Made by a program: the position numbers and the translations under genes | Shown: positions 37,698 through 48,746 of the stretch, piece by piece | How the letters are laid out: each line of letters begins with the position of its first letter | How positions within the stretch are numbered: position 1 is the stretch's first letter | The notes under the pieces: model-generated | What the model was told of the DNA's origin: nothing | Databases searched by the model: none | The model's input: only the letters and a program-made list of their open reading frames with translations | NCBI RefSeq assembly: GCF_030409635.1 | Contig: NZ_JAUFQF010000004.1 | Span: 1,708,241 to 1,772,240 of the forward strand | DNA length: 64,000 nucleotides | Direction: 5' to 3' | From: Vibrio agarivorans | GTDB lineage: Bacteria > Pseudomonadota > Gammaproteobacteria > Enterobacterales > Vibrionaceae

Positions 37698-38540
37698 ATG
37701 GCTGTAACTGCTGCTCTAGTTAAAGAACTGCGCGAACGTACTGGCGCAGGCATGATGGAATGTAAAAAAGCGCTTGTTGAAGCAAACGCTGACATCGAAC
37801 TAGCAATCGAAAACATGCGTAAATCTGGCGCTGCTAAAGCTGCTAAGAAAGCAGGTAACGTAGCTGCTGAAGGCGCAATCATCATCAAAGAAGAAAACGG
37901 CGTTGCTGTTCTTCTTGAAGTTAACTGTCAAACTGACTTCGTAGCAAAAGATGCTAGCTTCACTGCATTCGCAGAAGAAGTTGCAGCTGCTGCAGTAGCT
38001 TCTAAAGCTACAGCTGAAGAGCTACAAGCACAGTTCGAAGAAACTCGCGTTGCTCTAGTTGCTAAAATCGGCGAAAACATCAACATCCGTCGCGTACAAT
38101 ACGTTGAAGGTGCAGCACTAGCTTCTTACCGTCACGGCGAGAAAATCGGTGTTGTTGTTGCTGGTGAAGGCGATGCAGAAACTCTTAAGCACGTTGCAAT
38201 GCACGTTGCTGCTTCTCGTCCTGACTTCGTTAACCCAGAAGACGTACCAGCAGACGTAGTTGAAAAAGAGAAAGCTGTTCAAGTTGAAATCGCTATGAAC
38301 GAAGGCAAGCCAGCTGAGATCGCTGAGAAGATGGTTGTTGGCCGCATGAAGAAATTCACGGGCGAAATCTCTCTAACAGGTCAAGCTTTCATCATGGAGC
38401 CTAAGAAATCTGTTGGCGAAATGCTGAAAGAAAAAGGCGCTTCAGTTTCTACATTCGTTCGTCTAGAAGTAGGCGAAGGTATCGAGAAAGCAGCTGAAAT
38501 GAGCTTCGCAGAAGAAGTTGCAGCGGTACAAAAAGGTTAA
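37698..38540 (+). CDS. tsf: Elongation factor Ts
   Basis: Nucleotide exchange factor for EF-Tu. The 280-residue protein begins [20 protein letters not shown], with the TDFV motif that contacts EF-Tu ([13 protein letters not shown], about residue 80) and two core subdomains. Strong codon bias and an own terminator downstream. Confidence 0.98.
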   Translation: MAVTAALVKELRERTGAGMMECKKALVEANADIELAIENMRKSGAAKAAKKAGNVAAEGAIIIKEENGVAVLLEVNCQTDFVAKDASFTAFAEEVAAAAVASKATAEELQAQFEETRVALVAKIGENINIRRVQYVEGAALASYRHGEKIGVVVAGEGDAETLKHVAMHVAASRPDFVNPEDVPADVVEKEKAVQVEIAMNEGKPAEIAEKMVVGRMKKFTGEISLTGQAFIMEPKKSVGEMLKEKGASVSTFVRLEVGEGIEKAAEMSFAEEVAAVQKG

Positions 38541-38565
38541 TCCTTATTGAATTGCGCAATTATTA

Positions 38566-38593
38566 GACCGTAGCCTTGGCTGCGGTCTTTTTG
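38566..38593 (+). terminator. Terminator of tsf
   Basis: GACCGTAGCC and GGCTGCGGTC pair (one G-U) around a short TT loop and are followed by TTTTTG. Confidence 0.86.
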
Positions 38594-38693
38594 TGAGATA
38601 GCTATGCTTTGTGCTTAGCGGTCATAAATTGAGATTGCCTCAGTCTCAATTTATGACTGTTAATCAATCACTCTCTACTGGAAGGTAAACTCC

Positions 38694-39425
38694 ATGGCTA
38701 CAAACCCTAAACCAGCATATCAACGTATTCTATTAAAACTGAGCGGTGAAGCTCTTCAAGGTGAAGAAGGTTTCGGTATTGATCCAACGATTCTTGATCG
38801 TATGGCTCAAGAGGTAAAAGAACTGGTTGAACTGGGTGTTCAAGTGGGTGTGGTTATCGGTGGTGGTAACCTATTCCGTGGTGCTGGCCTAGCTGAAGCG
38901 GGTATGAACCGTGTTGTGGGTGACCACATGGGTATGCTAGCAACAGTAATGAACGGCCTAGCAATGCGTGACGCACTGCACCGTGCGTATGTGAACGCTC
39001 GTGTCATGTCAGCGATCCCTTTGAAAGGCGTATGTGACGACTACAACTGGGCAGACGCGATCAGCCAACTTCGCACTGGCCGCGTGGTTATCTTCTCTGC
39101 AGGTACGGGTAACCCATTCTTCACGACGGACTCAGCAGCTTGTCTACGTGGTATCGAAATTGAAGCGGATGTTGTTCTAAAAGCAACAAAAGTCGATGGC
39201 GTTTACACTTCTGACCCGGTTGCCAACCCAGATGCAGAGCTTCTGTCTCACTTGTCTTTCGGTGAAGTGCTAGATAAAGAGCTGAAAGTAATGGATCTTG
39301 CTGCATTTACTCTTGCTCGTGACCACAAAATGCCAATTCGCGTATTCAACATGAACAAGCCAGGTGCGCTTCGCCGTGTTGTGATGGGTGAAACTGAAGG
39401 CACTCTAATTAGTGACGCAGAATAA
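38694..39425 (+). CDS. pyrH: Uridylate kinase
   Basis: Phosphorylates UMP to UDP; a hexamer controlled by GTP and UTP. The 243-residue amino-acid-kinase-fold protein has [49 protein letters not shown] and [13 protein letters not shown]. The ATG follows GGAAGG. A hairpin separates it from frr. Confidence 0.97.
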   Translation: MATNPKPAYQRILLKLSGEALQGEEGFGIDPTILDRMAQEVKELVELGVQVGVVIGGGNLFRGAGLAEAGMNRVVGDHMGMLATVMNGLAMRDALHRAYVNARVMSAIPLKGVCDDYNWADAISQLRTGRVVIFSAGTGNPFFTTDSAACLRGIEIEADVVLKATKVDGVYTSDPVANPDAELLSHLSFGEVLDKELKVMDLAAFTLARDHKMPIRVFNMNKPGALRRVVMGETEGTLISDAE

Positions 39426-39436
39426 ACTATGACAAG

Positions 39437-39466
39437 AAAGGCTTGTGGAGATTCCCCCAAGCCTTT
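39437..39466 (+). terminator. Hairpin after pyrH
   Basis: AAAGGCTTG and CAAGCCTTT form a perfect 9-bp stem with a 12-base loop that adds GG/CC pairs. No long T-run follows, so stopping may be partial. Confidence 0.6.
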
Positions 39467-39571
39467 GAGTTCTGATAGAATGCTGTAATTCAGTTCTATT
39501 AGACCCTAATTCTTCCTGTGTGGCTTAATTGATGAGCACAGGCATAGAAACAAGATAATTAAGGTGAGATT

Positions 39572-40129
39572 GTGATTAACGAGATCAAACAAGACGCTCA
39601 AGAGCGCATGGACAAGAGCGTTGAAGCTCTTCGTAACACTCTTTCTAAAGTACGTACTGGTCGTGCACACCCAAGCCTATTGGCGGGTATCTCTGTTGAG
39701 TACTACGGCGCACCAACGCCTCTAAACCAAGTAGCAAACGTTGTTGCTGAAGACGCACGTACTCTAGCGATCACGGTATTCGACAAAGAGCTTACGCCAA
39801 AAGTTGAAAAAGCGATCATGACTTCAGACCTAGGTCTAAACCCAATGTCTGCGGGTACTATCATTCGTGTACCTCTTCCACCGCTAACGGAAGAGCGTCG
39901 TAAAGACCTAGTTAAAATCGTACGTGGCGAAGCTGAAGGTGGCCGTGTTGCTATCCGTAACATTCGTCGCGACGCAAACAACGATCTAAAAGCGCTGCTT
40001 AAAGACAAAGAAATCTCTGAAGATGAAGATCGTAAAGCTCAAGACGAGATTCAAAAGCTAACTGACGTTGCTGTTAAGAAAGTTGACGAAGTATTAGCAG
40101 CAAAAGAAAAAGAGTTGATGGAAGTTTAA
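39572..40129 (+). CDS. frr: Ribosome recycling factor
   Basis: With EF-G it splits ribosomes after termination. The 185-residue protein has [20 protein letters not shown] near the N terminus, the [17 protein letters not shown] hinge region and [20 protein letters not shown]. It starts at GTG, just after AAGGTGAG. A perfect 12-bp hairpin follows the stop. Confidence 0.97.
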   Translation: MINEIKQDAQERMDKSVEALRNTLSKVRTGRAHPSLLAGISVEYYGAPTPLNQVANVVAEDARTLAITVFDKELTPKVEKAIMTSDLGLNPMSAGTIIRVPLPPLTEERRKDLVKIVRGEAEGGRVAIRNIRRDANNDLKALLKDKEISEDEDRKAQDEIQKLTDVAVKKVDEVLAAKEKELMEV

Positions 40130-40148
40130 TCTCCTTTACTCTCTCCCT

Positions 40149-40180
40149 AAAACGCTGTGTGTTTTCACACAGCGTTTCTT
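40149..40180 (+). terminator. Hairpin terminator after frr
   Basis: AAACGCTGTGTG and CACACAGCGTTT form a 12-bp perfect stem with a TTTT loop, followed by only a short T-rich stretch. Confidence 0.75.
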
Positions 40181-40210
40181 CTAGAAACACCCTATCTATC
40201 ACTTCCAGTT

Positions 40211-40975
40211 ATGACTCTTATGCAAACAAACCAACTTTCAACCGATAGCCTTCCTCAACATATTGCCGTCATAATGGACGGCAACGGCCGCTGGGCAAAA
40301 GAGCAGGGCAAGCCGAGAGTGTTTGGTCATAAGAATGGTGTCAGAGCCGTAAGAAAAACCATTTCATCAGCCAGTAGACTTGGCATTAAAGCCGTCACAT
40401 TGTTTGCCTTTAGTAGCGAAAACTGGGCTCGCCCACAAGAAGAGGTGGGTGTGTTGATGGAGTTGTTTATCACGGTATTGTCTACCGAAGTAAAAAAACT
40501 GCACAAAAATAATCTACGCTTACGTGTTATTGGTGACAAGCGACGTTTTAGCGAGCGCCTGCAAGAAAAAATCGCCAAGGCGGAAGCGCTAACCGAGAAT
40601 AACACTGGTATGGTGATTAACATTGCAGCCAACTATGGCGGTAAATGGGATATTACTGAGGCAGCGCGTAACGTTGCTAAGCTTGTAGCCAGTGGTGAGT
40701 TAGCACCGGAAGAGATAGATGAAGCAGTCATCACCCAGCATTTGACGATGTCAGATTTGCCGGAAGTTGATTTACTGATTCGAACCAGTGGTGAATGTCG
40801 AATTAGCAACTTTATGTTGTGGCAATTGGCCTATGCTGAGATGTACTTTACTCCGGTATATTGGCCTGACTTTGGTGAGGATAACCTTGTTGAAGCTGTC
40901 ACGTGGTTCGTTAACCGCGAACGCCGTTTTGGTTGCACTGGAGAGCAAGTGAAAGCTCTCATGACGTCATCATAG
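40211..40975 (+). CDS. uppS: Undecaprenyl diphosphate synthase
   Basis: Makes the C55 lipid carrier for cell-wall and O-antigen synthesis. The cis-prenyltransferase core shows [18 protein letters not shown] (catalytic Asp), [22 protein letters not shown] and [19 protein letters not shown]. The ATG at 40211 gives 254 residues, close to E. coli; one at 40220 is equally possible, and neither has a clear ribosome-binding site. The frame is open further upstream through the frr terminator, which is not coding. Confidence 0.95.
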   Translation: MTLMQTNQLSTDSLPQHIAVIMDGNGRWAKEQGKPRVFGHKNGVRAVRKTISSASRLGIKAVTLFAFSSENWARPQEEVGVLMELFITVLSTEVKKLHKNNLRLRVIGDKRRFSERLQEKIAKAEALTENNTGMVINIAANYGGKWDITEAARNVAKLVASGELAPEEIDEAVITQHLTMSDLPEVDLLIRTSGECRISNFMLWQLAYAEMYFTPVYWPDFGEDNLVEAVTWFVNRERRFGCTGEQVKALMTSS

Positions 40976-40990
40976 CTAAGGACCCCTAGT

Positions 40991-41833
40991 TTGAAGCAAA
41001 GAATAATTACCGCGTTGATACTCGCTCCTCTTGTCATTTTGGGCATCTTCTTTTTGCCTCTGGCCTATTTTGTATCCGCTATTACCATCGTATCGTTATT
41101 GGGTTTTTGGGAATGGACACAGTTCGTCAATACTCAGTCACGCATTCTTGCCATGATCCCTCCTGTTGTGGCGACCGCGCTATCGTTTTTGTTACTCCCT
41201 TTTGATGCCGCGAGCCTCAATGAACTGGATGCTGGTCATTCGGCTGTATTAGCCATTGGCTCTGTATGGTGGATAGTGGCTTCAGGCCTCGCGTTGACTT
41301 ACCCTAAATCGAGCGCAACCTGGTCTGGCTCTGTCGTTCTGCGCCATCTATTTGGCATACTGACACTGATTCCATTCCTTTGGAGTATCATCATTCTCCG
41401 CGCTGATAGCATTGTTGAAACGCCATACTACGGCTCAAAACTTGTGCTGTTTGTATGCTTTATTGTTTGGGCCGCCGATAGCGGTGCTTACTTTGCAGGA
41501 CGTGCTTTTGGTCGCCGTAAAATGGCCCCGCATGTGAGCCCAAATAAAACCATCGAAGGTTTAATTGGTGGTATTGTTACGGCCTTTATTGTCGCTATTG
41601 CCGCGGCAAAGGGCTTTGAACTTGAATTTGCTAGCATGACGACCATGCTTATCATTACCTTCTTTACAGTGACTATTTCTGTATTAGGTGATTTGGTCGA
41701 AAGTATGTTTAAGCGTGTTTCTGGCATTAAAGACAGCAGCAACCTTATCCCTGGCCACGGTGGCATTCTGGACCGCGTTGACAGCCTTACCGCTGCGTTC
41801 CCGGTTTTTGCTTTCCTATATTACGTATTCTAA
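40991..41833 (+). CDS. cdsA: Phosphatidate cytidylyltransferase (CDP-diglyceride synthase)
   Basis: Inner-membrane enzyme activating phosphatidic acid with CTP. The 280-residue protein has about eight membrane helices and the C-terminal family signature: KRVSGIKDSSNLIPGHGG followed by ILDRVDS. It starts at TTG with AAGGA upstream, 15 bases after uppS. A hairpin (CAGGCCTTCGGGCCTG, 41837-41852) without a T-run follows. Confidence 0.95.
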   Translation: MKQRIITALILAPLVILGIFFLPLAYFVSAITIVSLLGFWEWTQFVNTQSRILAMIPPVVATALSFLLLPFDAASLNELDAGHSAVLAIGSVWWIVASGLALTYPKSSATWSGSVVLRHLFGILTLIPFLWSIIILRADSIVETPYYGSKLVLFVCFIVWAADSGAYFAGRAFGRRKMAPHVSPNKTIEGLIGGIVTAFIVAIAAAKGFELEFASMTTMLIITFFTVTISVLGDLVESMFKRVSGIKDSSNLIPGHGGILDRVDSLTAAFPVFAFLYYVF

Positions 41834-41875
41834 GTCAGGCCTTCGGGCCTGCTCTTGTTCAAATCGGTTGTTACG

Positions 41876-43078
41876 ATGAGAAAGCTAACGATTCTTGGCG
41901 CGACAGGCTCTATTGGCGCCAGTACCTTCAAAGTAATTGAAAATAACCCTTCTGCTTATTCTGTAGTAGCGATTGCTGCTGGCTCAAATTACCCAAAAAT
42001 GCTCGAACTTTGCCTAAAGTGGCAGCCTAAGTATGCTGTGATGGCGGACAAAGAGGCGGCCTTAAAGCTGGAGCAACTGCTTGCGCAGCATCAGCTCAAA
42101 ATTGAAGTTCTTGCAGGTGTGGAAGGCTTAGTCGAGGTCTCGACACTCAAAGAAATCGACACGGTTATGGCGGCGATTGTTGGCGCGGCAGGGCTTGTTC
42201 CAACTCTTGCGGCGGTCAAAGCAGGTAAGCGTATCTTGCTCGCCAACAAGGAAGCCTTGGTGATGTCTGGTCAGGTGTTTATTGACGCAGTGCAGCAATC
42301 GGGTGCCGAGCTGTTACCCGTAGACAGTGAACACAATGCGATTTTCCAATGTCTCAATACCGATATGCAAACCCGCATGGGGCATTGTGACCTAGCCGAG
42401 AATGGCGTTAGCCAGATTCTATTGACAGGTTCTGGTGGCCCATTCCGTTATTCAGATATCGATACGCTAGATAGCGTGACACCTGCTCAGGCTATTGCGC
42501 ACCCGAATTGGTCAATGGGACCGAAAATTTCGGTTGATTCAGCAACTATGATGAACAAGGGCCTTGAGTATATTGAAGCTAAGTGGCTATTTAATGCTTC
42601 TCGAGAACAGCTTAAGGTCATTATTCACCCTCAGTCGGTTATCCACTCCATGGTGCAGTATAACGACGGCTCGGTGCTTGCGCAGATGGGAGAGCCAGAT
42701 ATGGCCACGCCTATCGCTTGTGCGATGGCCTATCCCGAACGTGTTCCTTCTGGTGTTGCACCACTAGATTTTACTAAAGTCGGTGAGTTAACTTTCCTTG
42801 AGCCAGATTACAACCGTTATCCGTGTTTGAAGCTCGCGATAGACGCCTGTTACGAAGGGCAACATGCAACAACGGCGCTCAATGCAGCCAATGAAATTGC
42901 AGTAGACGCCTTTTTAAATGAGCAGATCAAATTCACCGATATTGCTCGCCTGAATGCATTGGTATTGAACAAAGCCTGTGCAATGAATCGACTCTCTAGC
43001 AGCTATGACTTGGAAAGCTTGATAGAGCTAGATAGAATGGCTCGAACAATCGCGATTGAATCACTACGAGAACTGTAG
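41876..43078 (+). CDS. dxr: 1-deoxy-D-xylulose 5-phosphate reductoisomerase
   Basis: First committed step of the MEP isoprenoid pathway, also called ispC. The 400-residue protein begins [20 protein letters not shown] (NADPH-binding), with [24 protein letters not shown] and the flexible-loop region [19 protein letters not shown]. The ATG at 41876 gives the usual N terminus; an in-frame TTG lies seven codons earlier. rseP begins two bases after the stop. Confidence 0.96.
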   Translation: MRKLTILGATGSIGASTFKVIENNPSAYSVVAIAAGSNYPKMLELCLKWQPKYAVMADKEAALKLEQLLAQHQLKIEVLAGVEGLVEVSTLKEIDTVMAAIVGAAGLVPTLAAVKAGKRILLANKEALVMSGQVFIDAVQQSGAELLPVDSEHNAIFQCLNTDMQTRMGHCDLAENGVSQILLTGSGGPFRYSDIDTLDSVTPAQAIAHPNWSMGPKISVDSATMMNKGLEYIEAKWLFNASREQLKVIIHPQSVIHSMVQYNDGSVLAQMGEPDMATPIACAMAYPERVPSGVAPLDFTKVGELTFLEPDYNRYPCLKLAIDACYEGQHATTALNAANEIAVDAFLNEQIKFTDIARLNALVLNKACAMNRLSSSYDLESLIELDRMARTIAIESLREL

Positions 43079-43080
43079 TT

Positions 43081-44439
43081 ATGACTGGTATTTTGTGGAA
43101 CTTTGCCTCATTCATTGTTGCTTTAGGTATTTTGGTAGCAGTGCATGAGTTTGGTCACTTTTGGGTGGCACGCCGATGTGGAGTCAAAGTAGAAACCTTT
43201 TCTATTGGCTTTGGTAAGTCAATTTGGTCTCGAGTCGGCAAGGATGGCACGGAATACAATATTTCGATTATCCCGCTTGGTGGTTACGTAAAAATGCTCG
43301 ACGGGCGCGTCGATGATGTTCCTGCCGATCAACAAGCTTTCGCGTTTGACAAGAAACCACTTTGGAAACGCGCCTCTATTGTCGCAGCAGGCCCTGCATT
43401 TAACTTTGCTTTTGCTGTCTTTGCCTATTGGTTAGTTTTCCTTATTGGTGTACCGGCTGTTAAGCCTGTTGTTGGCGAAGTGACTCCTCATTCGATCGCA
43501 GCTGAAGCAGGTTTGCAGCCAGGCATGGAACTTATCGAAGTTTCAGGCGTCAAAACGCGAGATTGGGAATCAGTTAACATGGGTCTGATTGCGCATATTG
43601 GTGATGGTTCAATGACATTGACTGTCACATCACCAGAGCAAGTTGGCGCAAATCAGGTTAAGACGTTGGATTTGAGTACCTGGGAATTTAACCCTGAAAA
43701 AGAATCTGCGCTGACATCACTTGGATTTAGACCTTACTCTCCTGAGATTCAACCTATATTAACCAGCGTTTCGGAAGACGGCGCAGCGGCCAAAGCAGGC
43801 CTGCGTGTCGGTGATGAGATTGTCGCGGTTGATACGGTTGAAAACCCAACGTGGGAGCAAGTTGTACTCGCGATACAAGCGAGTGCGAATACTCCGATTG
43901 AGCTTTCTGTTATCAGTGAAGGACAACAAGCCAGCTACACATTAGTGCCAGATGCGCGTGAAGGGCGTGATGGTTCGCAAGTCGGTTTTGCTGGAATCGT
44001 ACCTAAGGTCTCAGAATGGCCAGAAAGCTATCGCTTCGATCTTCAATATGGTGTATTTGATTCTATTGGCAAAGCATTCGAGAAAACCGGTCAGGTGATT
44101 AACTTGACGGTCACTATGTTGAAGAAACTCGTAGTGGGTGATGTTGGTTTAAACAACCTAAGTGGACCGATTTCAATTGCACAAGGTGCAGGAGCAACCG
44201 CCGATTACGGCTTGGTGTATTTCCTTGGTTTCCTCGCACTGATAAGTGTTAACTTGGGGATTATTAATTTAGTGCCACTGCCAATGCTTGATGGTGGTCA
44301 CTTGATGTTCTTCGCTGTTGAGGCTGTGACACGACGTCCAGTGCCAGAGAAGATTCAAGAAATGGGCTATCGTATTGGCGGAATGATTATTTTCGCTCTG
44401 ATGGCAGTGGCAATATTTAACGATTTTGCTCGCCTATAA
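43081..44439 (+). CDS. rseP: Sigma-E site-2 protease RseP
   Basis: Inner-membrane zinc metalloprotease that cleaves RseA within the membrane after DegS, releasing sigma-E. The 452-residue protein has the HEFGH zinc motif at 22-26 in the first helix, two periplasmic PDZ domains (about 115-290), and the LDGG third ligand site (NLVPLPMLDGGHLMF) near residue 400. It lies directly between dxr and bamA, its usual place. Confidence 0.97.
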   Translation: MTGILWNFASFIVALGILVAVHEFGHFWVARRCGVKVETFSIGFGKSIWSRVGKDGTEYNISIIPLGGYVKMLDGRVDDVPADQQAFAFDKKPLWKRASIVAAGPAFNFAFAVFAYWLVFLIGVPAVKPVVGEVTPHSIAAEAGLQPGMELIEVSGVKTRDWESVNMGLIAHIGDGSMTLTVTSPEQVGANQVKTLDLSTWEFNPEKESALTSLGFRPYSPEIQPILTSVSEDGAAAKAGLRVGDEIVAVDTVENPTWEQVVLAIQASANTPIELSVISEGQQASYTLVPDAREGRDGSQVGFAGIVPKVSEWPESYRFDLQYGVFDSIGKAFEKTGQVINLTVTMLKKLVVGDVGLNNLSGPISIAQGAGATADYGLVYFLGFLALISVNLGIINLVPLPMLDGGHLMFFAVEAVTRRPVPEKIQEMGYRIGGMIIFALMAVAIFNDFARL

Positions 44440-44478
44440 ATAAGGCAATAGTAAGTAGTAAGGAATAACTAACAACTT

Positions 44479-46890
44479 ATGGCGATGAAAAAGACGCTAC
44501 TTGCAACTCTGCTTGCAACTAGCCTGTCCGCGAATGGAGCTGAAGGTTTTGTGGTACAAGACATTCAGATCGAAGGACTCCAGCGTGTAGCACTCGGTGC
44601 TGCGCTACTTAATATGCCAGTACGTGTTGGCGATGAAGTTGGTGAACAAGATGTTGCTGATATCATTCGCTCACTCTACGCGTCAGGTAACTTTGAAAAT
44701 ATCGAAGTGCTACGTGACAACGATGTGTTGATTGTTCGCGTGACTGAGCGCCCGACGATTGCGAGCATTTCGTTTTCTGGTAACAGCGCAATTAAAGACG
44801 AGCAGCTTCAGCAGAACCTTGACGCTTCTGGCGTTCGTATGGGTGAAGCACTTGACCGCACAACACTCTCAACGATTGAGAAAGGTCTAGAAGACTTTTA
44901 CTACAGTGTGGGTAAATACAACGCGCAGGTTCAAGCCGTTGTCACGCCACTACCGCGTAATCGTGCCGACTTGAAATTTGTCTTTAGTGAAGGTGTCTCA
45001 GCTAAGATCCAGCAGATTAACTTTCTCGGTAATGAAGAGTTTTCTGACAGAGAGCTCTTGAGCCGCTTTAATCTGAATGTGAACGTGGCTTGGTGGAACT
45101 TTTTAGCGGATGACAAATATCAGAAACAGGTCCTTGCCGGTGATATTGAAGCCCTTCGCTCGTACTATCTAGACCGTGGTTTCCTTAAGTTCCAAGTTGA
45201 CTCGACACAAGTGGCGATCTCACCAGATAAAAAAGGAGTGTATATCACTCTTGGCCTGATTGAGGGTGAACCGTATTCGGTTAAAGAGGTGAACTTCCGC
45301 GGTGACTTGATTGGTAAAGAATCTGAGTTTAAGGCTTTAGTGCCGTTTAAATCTGGTGATACCTACAACGGCTCGGAAGTAACAGGCTTAGAAGAGAGCG
45401 TTAAGCGCATTCTTGGTGAAGCGGGTTACGCCTACCCACAGGTGACAACTATCCCTGAATTTGACGATGAGAACCAAGAGGTTTCACTGTTAGTCAACGT
45501 TGAAGCGGGTAACCGTATTTACGTTCGTGATATTCGTTTTACTGGTAATAACTCAACTAAAGATGAAGTACTGCGCCGTGAAATGCGTCAGATGGAGGGC
45601 AGCTGGCTTAACTCTCAATCGATTGAGACCAGTAAGAACCGTTTGAACCGTCTGGGCTTTTTTGAAACGGTAGATGTACAAACTGTACGTGTCCCGGGCA
45701 GTGATGACCAAGTTGACTTGGTGTACAACGTGAAAGAGGCGAACTCGGGCAGCGTCAATTTCGGTGTCGGTTACGGTACTGAATCGGGTGTGAGTTTCCA
45801 GGTTGGTCTGCAGCAAGACAACTTCTTAGGTTCAGGTAACCGCGTTGGTATTAGCGCGATGATGAACGATTACCAGAAGAACGTTAGCTTAGACTACCGT
45901 GACCCATACTGGAACATCGACGGTGTGAGTTTAGCCGGTTCGATCTTCTACAACGAGTTTGAGGCTTCTGAAGCCGGTATCATCGACTATACCAACGAAA
46001 GTTACGGTACGTCGGTAACATGGGGTTTCCCATTTGATGAGTTGAACCGCTTTGAATTTGGTTTGGGCTATACCCATAACAATATCGGTAATGTACCGAC
46101 GTATGACCAGGCACAGCGTTTTGCGCGCAGTATCGGCCAAGGTGGTCAAAATGAGATCACGACTGATGACTTTGACGTCAATATTTCGTGGACGCGTAAT
46201 AACCTTAACCGAGGTTATTTCCCAACGGCGGGTAACCACCAACGTGCTTTTGCCAAGATCACGACACCTGGCTCAGACGCAAAATATTTCAAAGTGCAAT
46301 ACGACGTTCGCCAATACATGCCTCTAACCGAAAAGCATGACTTCTCGCTCTTGATGCGTGGTCGCCTTGGTTACGGCAACGGTTATGGCACTACGGGTGA
46401 CAGTGATAACATTCTACCGTTTTACGAGAACTACTATGCCGGTGGCTTTACCACATTGCGTGGTTTCCGTTCTAATACAGCAGGTCCTAAAGCGGTTTAT
46501 ACCAACTATGGTAGTTCGAACAATGGTACGGTGTCAGCGACAGATGATTCAGTGGGTGGTAACGCCATTGCACTTGCTAGTCTTGAGTTAATTTTCCCAA
46601 CGCCATTTGCATCCGATGAAGCGCGCAGCCAGATTCGCACCAGTGCCTTTATTGATGCGGCAAGTGTTTGGGATACCGAGTTCTTCTACAATAAAGACAG
46701 CTCAATCAGCGGTGGTGGTCAGTATTACTACGATTACTCTGACTGGGGGAACTACCGAGCGTCTTACGGTGTCGCACTACAGTGGATGTCGCCAATGGGT
46801 CCATTGGTCTTCTCGCTAGCGAAACCAATCAAGATTTACGAAGGTGATGATGACGAATTCTTTACATTCACTATTGGACGTACTTTCTAA
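44479..46890 (+). CDS. bamA: Outer-membrane protein assembly factor BamA
   Basis: Central BAM-complex subunit that inserts beta-barrels into the outer membrane. The 803-residue protein has a signal peptide (about 1-20, ending SANGA), five POTRA repeats (about 22-425) and a 16-strand C-terminal barrel with the TTLRGFRSN loop 6 motif and terminal phenylalanine (TIGRTF). Translation may start at 44479 or at the ATG two codons on (MKKTLLATLL). skp follows. Confidence 0.97.
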   Translation: MAMKKTLLATLLATSLSANGAEGFVVQDIQIEGLQRVALGAALLNMPVRVGDEVGEQDVADIIRSLYASGNFENIEVLRDNDVLIVRVTERPTIASISFSGNSAIKDEQLQQNLDASGVRMGEALDRTTLSTIEKGLEDFYYSVGKYNAQVQAVVTPLPRNRADLKFVFSEGVSAKIQQINFLGNEEFSDRELLSRFNLNVNVAWWNFLADDKYQKQVLAGDIEALRSYYLDRGFLKFQVDSTQVAISPDKKGVYITLGLIEGEPYSVKEVNFRGDLIGKESEFKALVPFKSGDTYNGSEVTGLEESVKRILGEAGYAYPQVTTIPEFDDENQEVSLLVNVEAGNRIYVRDIRFTGNNSTKDEVLRREMRQMEGSWLNSQSIETSKNRLNRLGFFETVDVQTVRVPGSDDQVDLVYNVKEANSGSVNFGVGYGTESGVSFQVGLQQDNFLGSGNRVGISAMMNDYQKNVSLDYRDPYWNIDGVSLAGSIFYNEFEASEAGIIDYTNESYGTSVTWGFPFDELNRFEFGLGYTHNNIGNVPTYDQAQRFARSIGQGGQNEITTDDFDVNISWTRNNLNRGYFPTAGNHQRAFAKITTPGSDAKYFKVQYDVRQYMPLTEKHDFSLLMRGRLGYGNGYGTTGDSDNILPFYENYYAGGFTTLRGFRSNTAGPKAVYTNYGSSNNGTVSATDDSVGGNAIALASLELIFPTPFASDEARSQIRTSAFIDAASVWDTEFFYNKDSSISGGGQYYYDYSDWGNYRASYGVALQWMSPMGPLVFSLAKPIKIYEGDDDEFFTFTIGRTF

Positions 46891-46992
46891 AAGTCGATAA
46901 TCTGCTTTTAGAGAAGCAATTTATGCATTTACGCAGCTCGGCAATAACGCATTTATACGAGCTGCGATAGACAAAACATCGAGGATGATATT

Positions 46993-47502
46993 TTGAAATC
47001 AATGATTAAAGCGGCTGGTCTTAGCCTAGTAGTTCTAACTTCTTCTGTATTCGCACACGCAGCGGAAGCGGCGCAAAAAGTCGGTTACATCAATACAGCA
47101 CAAGTATTTCAAGAGTTGCCTCAACGTGAAGCAACACTGCAAAAGCTTCAAGAGGAGTTTAAAGACCGCGCAGATGAGCTAAAAGCGATTGAAGCGAACG
47201 CGCGTACTAAGATGGAAAAACTTCAGCGTGATGGTGAGCTAATGAGCCAAGCGCAAGTAGAAGAAGCGCGCATGGAAATTGCTCAACTTGAGAACGAATT
47301 CCGTCTAAAAGGCCAGTCACTTGAAAAAGCAACGGCTCGTCGTGAAGCAGAAGAAAAGCAAAAACTCTTTATGTTGATCCAAGACGCGGTTGAGAAAGTG
47401 TCTAAGAGCGAAGGTTACGATATGATCATTGATATCCAAGCAGTGTCTTACGCGAAACCTGAATACAACATTTCAGAAAAAGTTATCAAGGCAATCAAGT
47501 AA
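46993..47502 (+). CDS. skp: Periplasmic chaperone Skp/OmpH
   Basis: Trimeric chaperone carrying unfolded outer-membrane proteins to BAM. The 169-residue precursor has a signal peptide (about 1-25, ending FAHAAEA), a short beta core (VGYINTAQVFQELP) and long charged helices that form the tentacles. The TTG at 46993 is preferred over the ATG three codons later because GAGG lies 8 bases before it. lpxD begins 6 bases after the stop. Confidence 0.94.
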   Translation: MKSMIKAAGLSLVVLTSSVFAHAAEAAQKVGYINTAQVFQELPQREATLQKLQEEFKDRADELKAIEANARTKMEKLQRDGELMSQAQVEEARMEIAQLENEFRLKGQSLEKATARREAEEKQKLFMLIQDAVEKVSKSEGYDMIIDIQAVSYAKPEYNISEKVIKAIK

Positions 47503-47508
47503 TTTTCT

Positions 47509-48531
47509 ATGACCTCACTGACTCTTGAACAATTAGCCCAAATTACCGGCGGGACACTTCATGGCGACAACAAGGCGGTTGTCTCTACTGTAGCGCCAAT
47601 GGATAAGGCTCAGGAAGGTTCGGTCACTTTCCTATCAAACCCGAAATACGCCAAGCACCTAGATGAATGTGCGGCGACGGTAGTGATGGTGAAAGAGGCG
47701 CAGCGAGAGCTTTGTCCTAACAATGCCCTCGTTGTTGATGACCCTTATGTCGCTTTTGCTCGCGTAACGCAAGCGCTGGACACCACACCAGCGCCGGCAA
47801 GTTCAATCGCGGCTTCAGCTGTCATTGCTGACGACGTGAAACTCGGAGAGAACGTCTCTGTCGGTGCCAATGCAGTGATTGAATCTGGTGCTTTGCTTGG
47901 TGATAACGTTGTGATTGGTGCAGGCTGCTTTATCGGTAAAGAAGCGAAGCTAGGCGCAAATACCAAACTTTGGTCAAACGTGAGCATCTATCATCGCGTT
48001 GAGTTGGGTGAAAACTGTCTCGTGCAAGCGAATACCGTTATCGGCTCTGATGGCTTTGGTTACGCAAACGAGAAGGGGGAGTGGATTAAAATCCCTCAAC
48101 TTGGCACCGTTCGTATTGGCAATCGCGTTGAGATTGGTTCATGCACTACCATTGACCGTGGTGCACTAGATGACACTGTGATTGAAGATAATGTCATTAT
48201 CGATAATCAGATCCAAATCGCCCATAACGTGCACATCGGATATGGTACAGCGATGGCTGGTGGTACTATTGTCGCCGGCAGTACCACCATAGGTAAATAC
48301 TGTATTATTGGTGGCGCCGTTGTGATCAACGGTCATATTGCTATCGGTGATGGCGTGACCATTACTGGGATGAGCATGGTGATGCGCAGTGTGGAAGAGA
48401 AAGGCGTTTATTCGTCAGGTATTCCACTACAAACCAATAAAGAGTGGCGCAAAACCGCAGCACGTGTTCATCGTATCGACGATATGAATAAACGTCTGAA
48501 AGCGGTAGAGAAGAAGCTCGAGGCCGAATAA
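47509..48531 (+). CDS. lpxD: UDP-3-O-(3-hydroxymyristoyl)glucosamine N-acyltransferase
   Basis: Third step of lipid A synthesis. The 340-residue protein has an N-terminal uridine-binding domain (about 1-100, [13 protein letters not shown]) and a left-handed beta-helix of hexapeptide repeats (about 105-300), with the catalytic His in [18 protein letters not shown]-terminal helix ([15 protein letters not shown]) completes it. Confidence 0.96.
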   Translation: MTSLTLEQLAQITGGTLHGDNKAVVSTVAPMDKAQEGSVTFLSNPKYAKHLDECAATVVMVKEAQRELCPNNALVVDDPYVAFARVTQALDTTPAPASSIAASAVIADDVKLGENVSVGANAVIESGALLGDNVVIGAGCFIGKEAKLGANTKLWSNVSIYHRVELGENCLVQANTVIGSDGFGYANEKGEWIKIPQLGTVRIGNRVEIGSCTTIDRGALDDTVIEDNVIIDNQIQIAHNVHIGYGTAMAGGTIVAGSTTIGKYCIIGGAVVINGHIAIGDGVTITGMSMVMRSVEEKGVYSSGIPLQTNKEWRKTAARVHRIDDMNKRLKAVEKKLEAE

Positions 48532-48584
48532 GAACCTGACTTATACACGCTAAGCTGCGGCTTAACGTAGAGTTAGCCAATGAG

Positions 48585-48612
48585 AAAAAGGCTCGCACTA
48601 GCGAGTCTTTTT
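48585..48612 (+). terminator. Terminator-like hairpin between lpxD and fabZ
   Basis: AAGGCTCGC and GCGAGTCTT pair (one G-U) around ACTA, with flanking A- and T-runs. A second small hairpin (TAAGC/GCTTA) lies at 48551-48564. It probably attenuates transcription of the downstream lpx genes. Confidence 0.8.
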
Positions 48613-48746
48613 GTTCATAACGCATATTGGTGATGCCATTAAGTGGGATCACCTGCCCATCATCGCGATGCAATGCATGTGGATTTTCCGCAAATACGCC
48701 GTTGTTGGGTATACTAGAAAGAATTTAAATAGAAAGGATTAGGACT

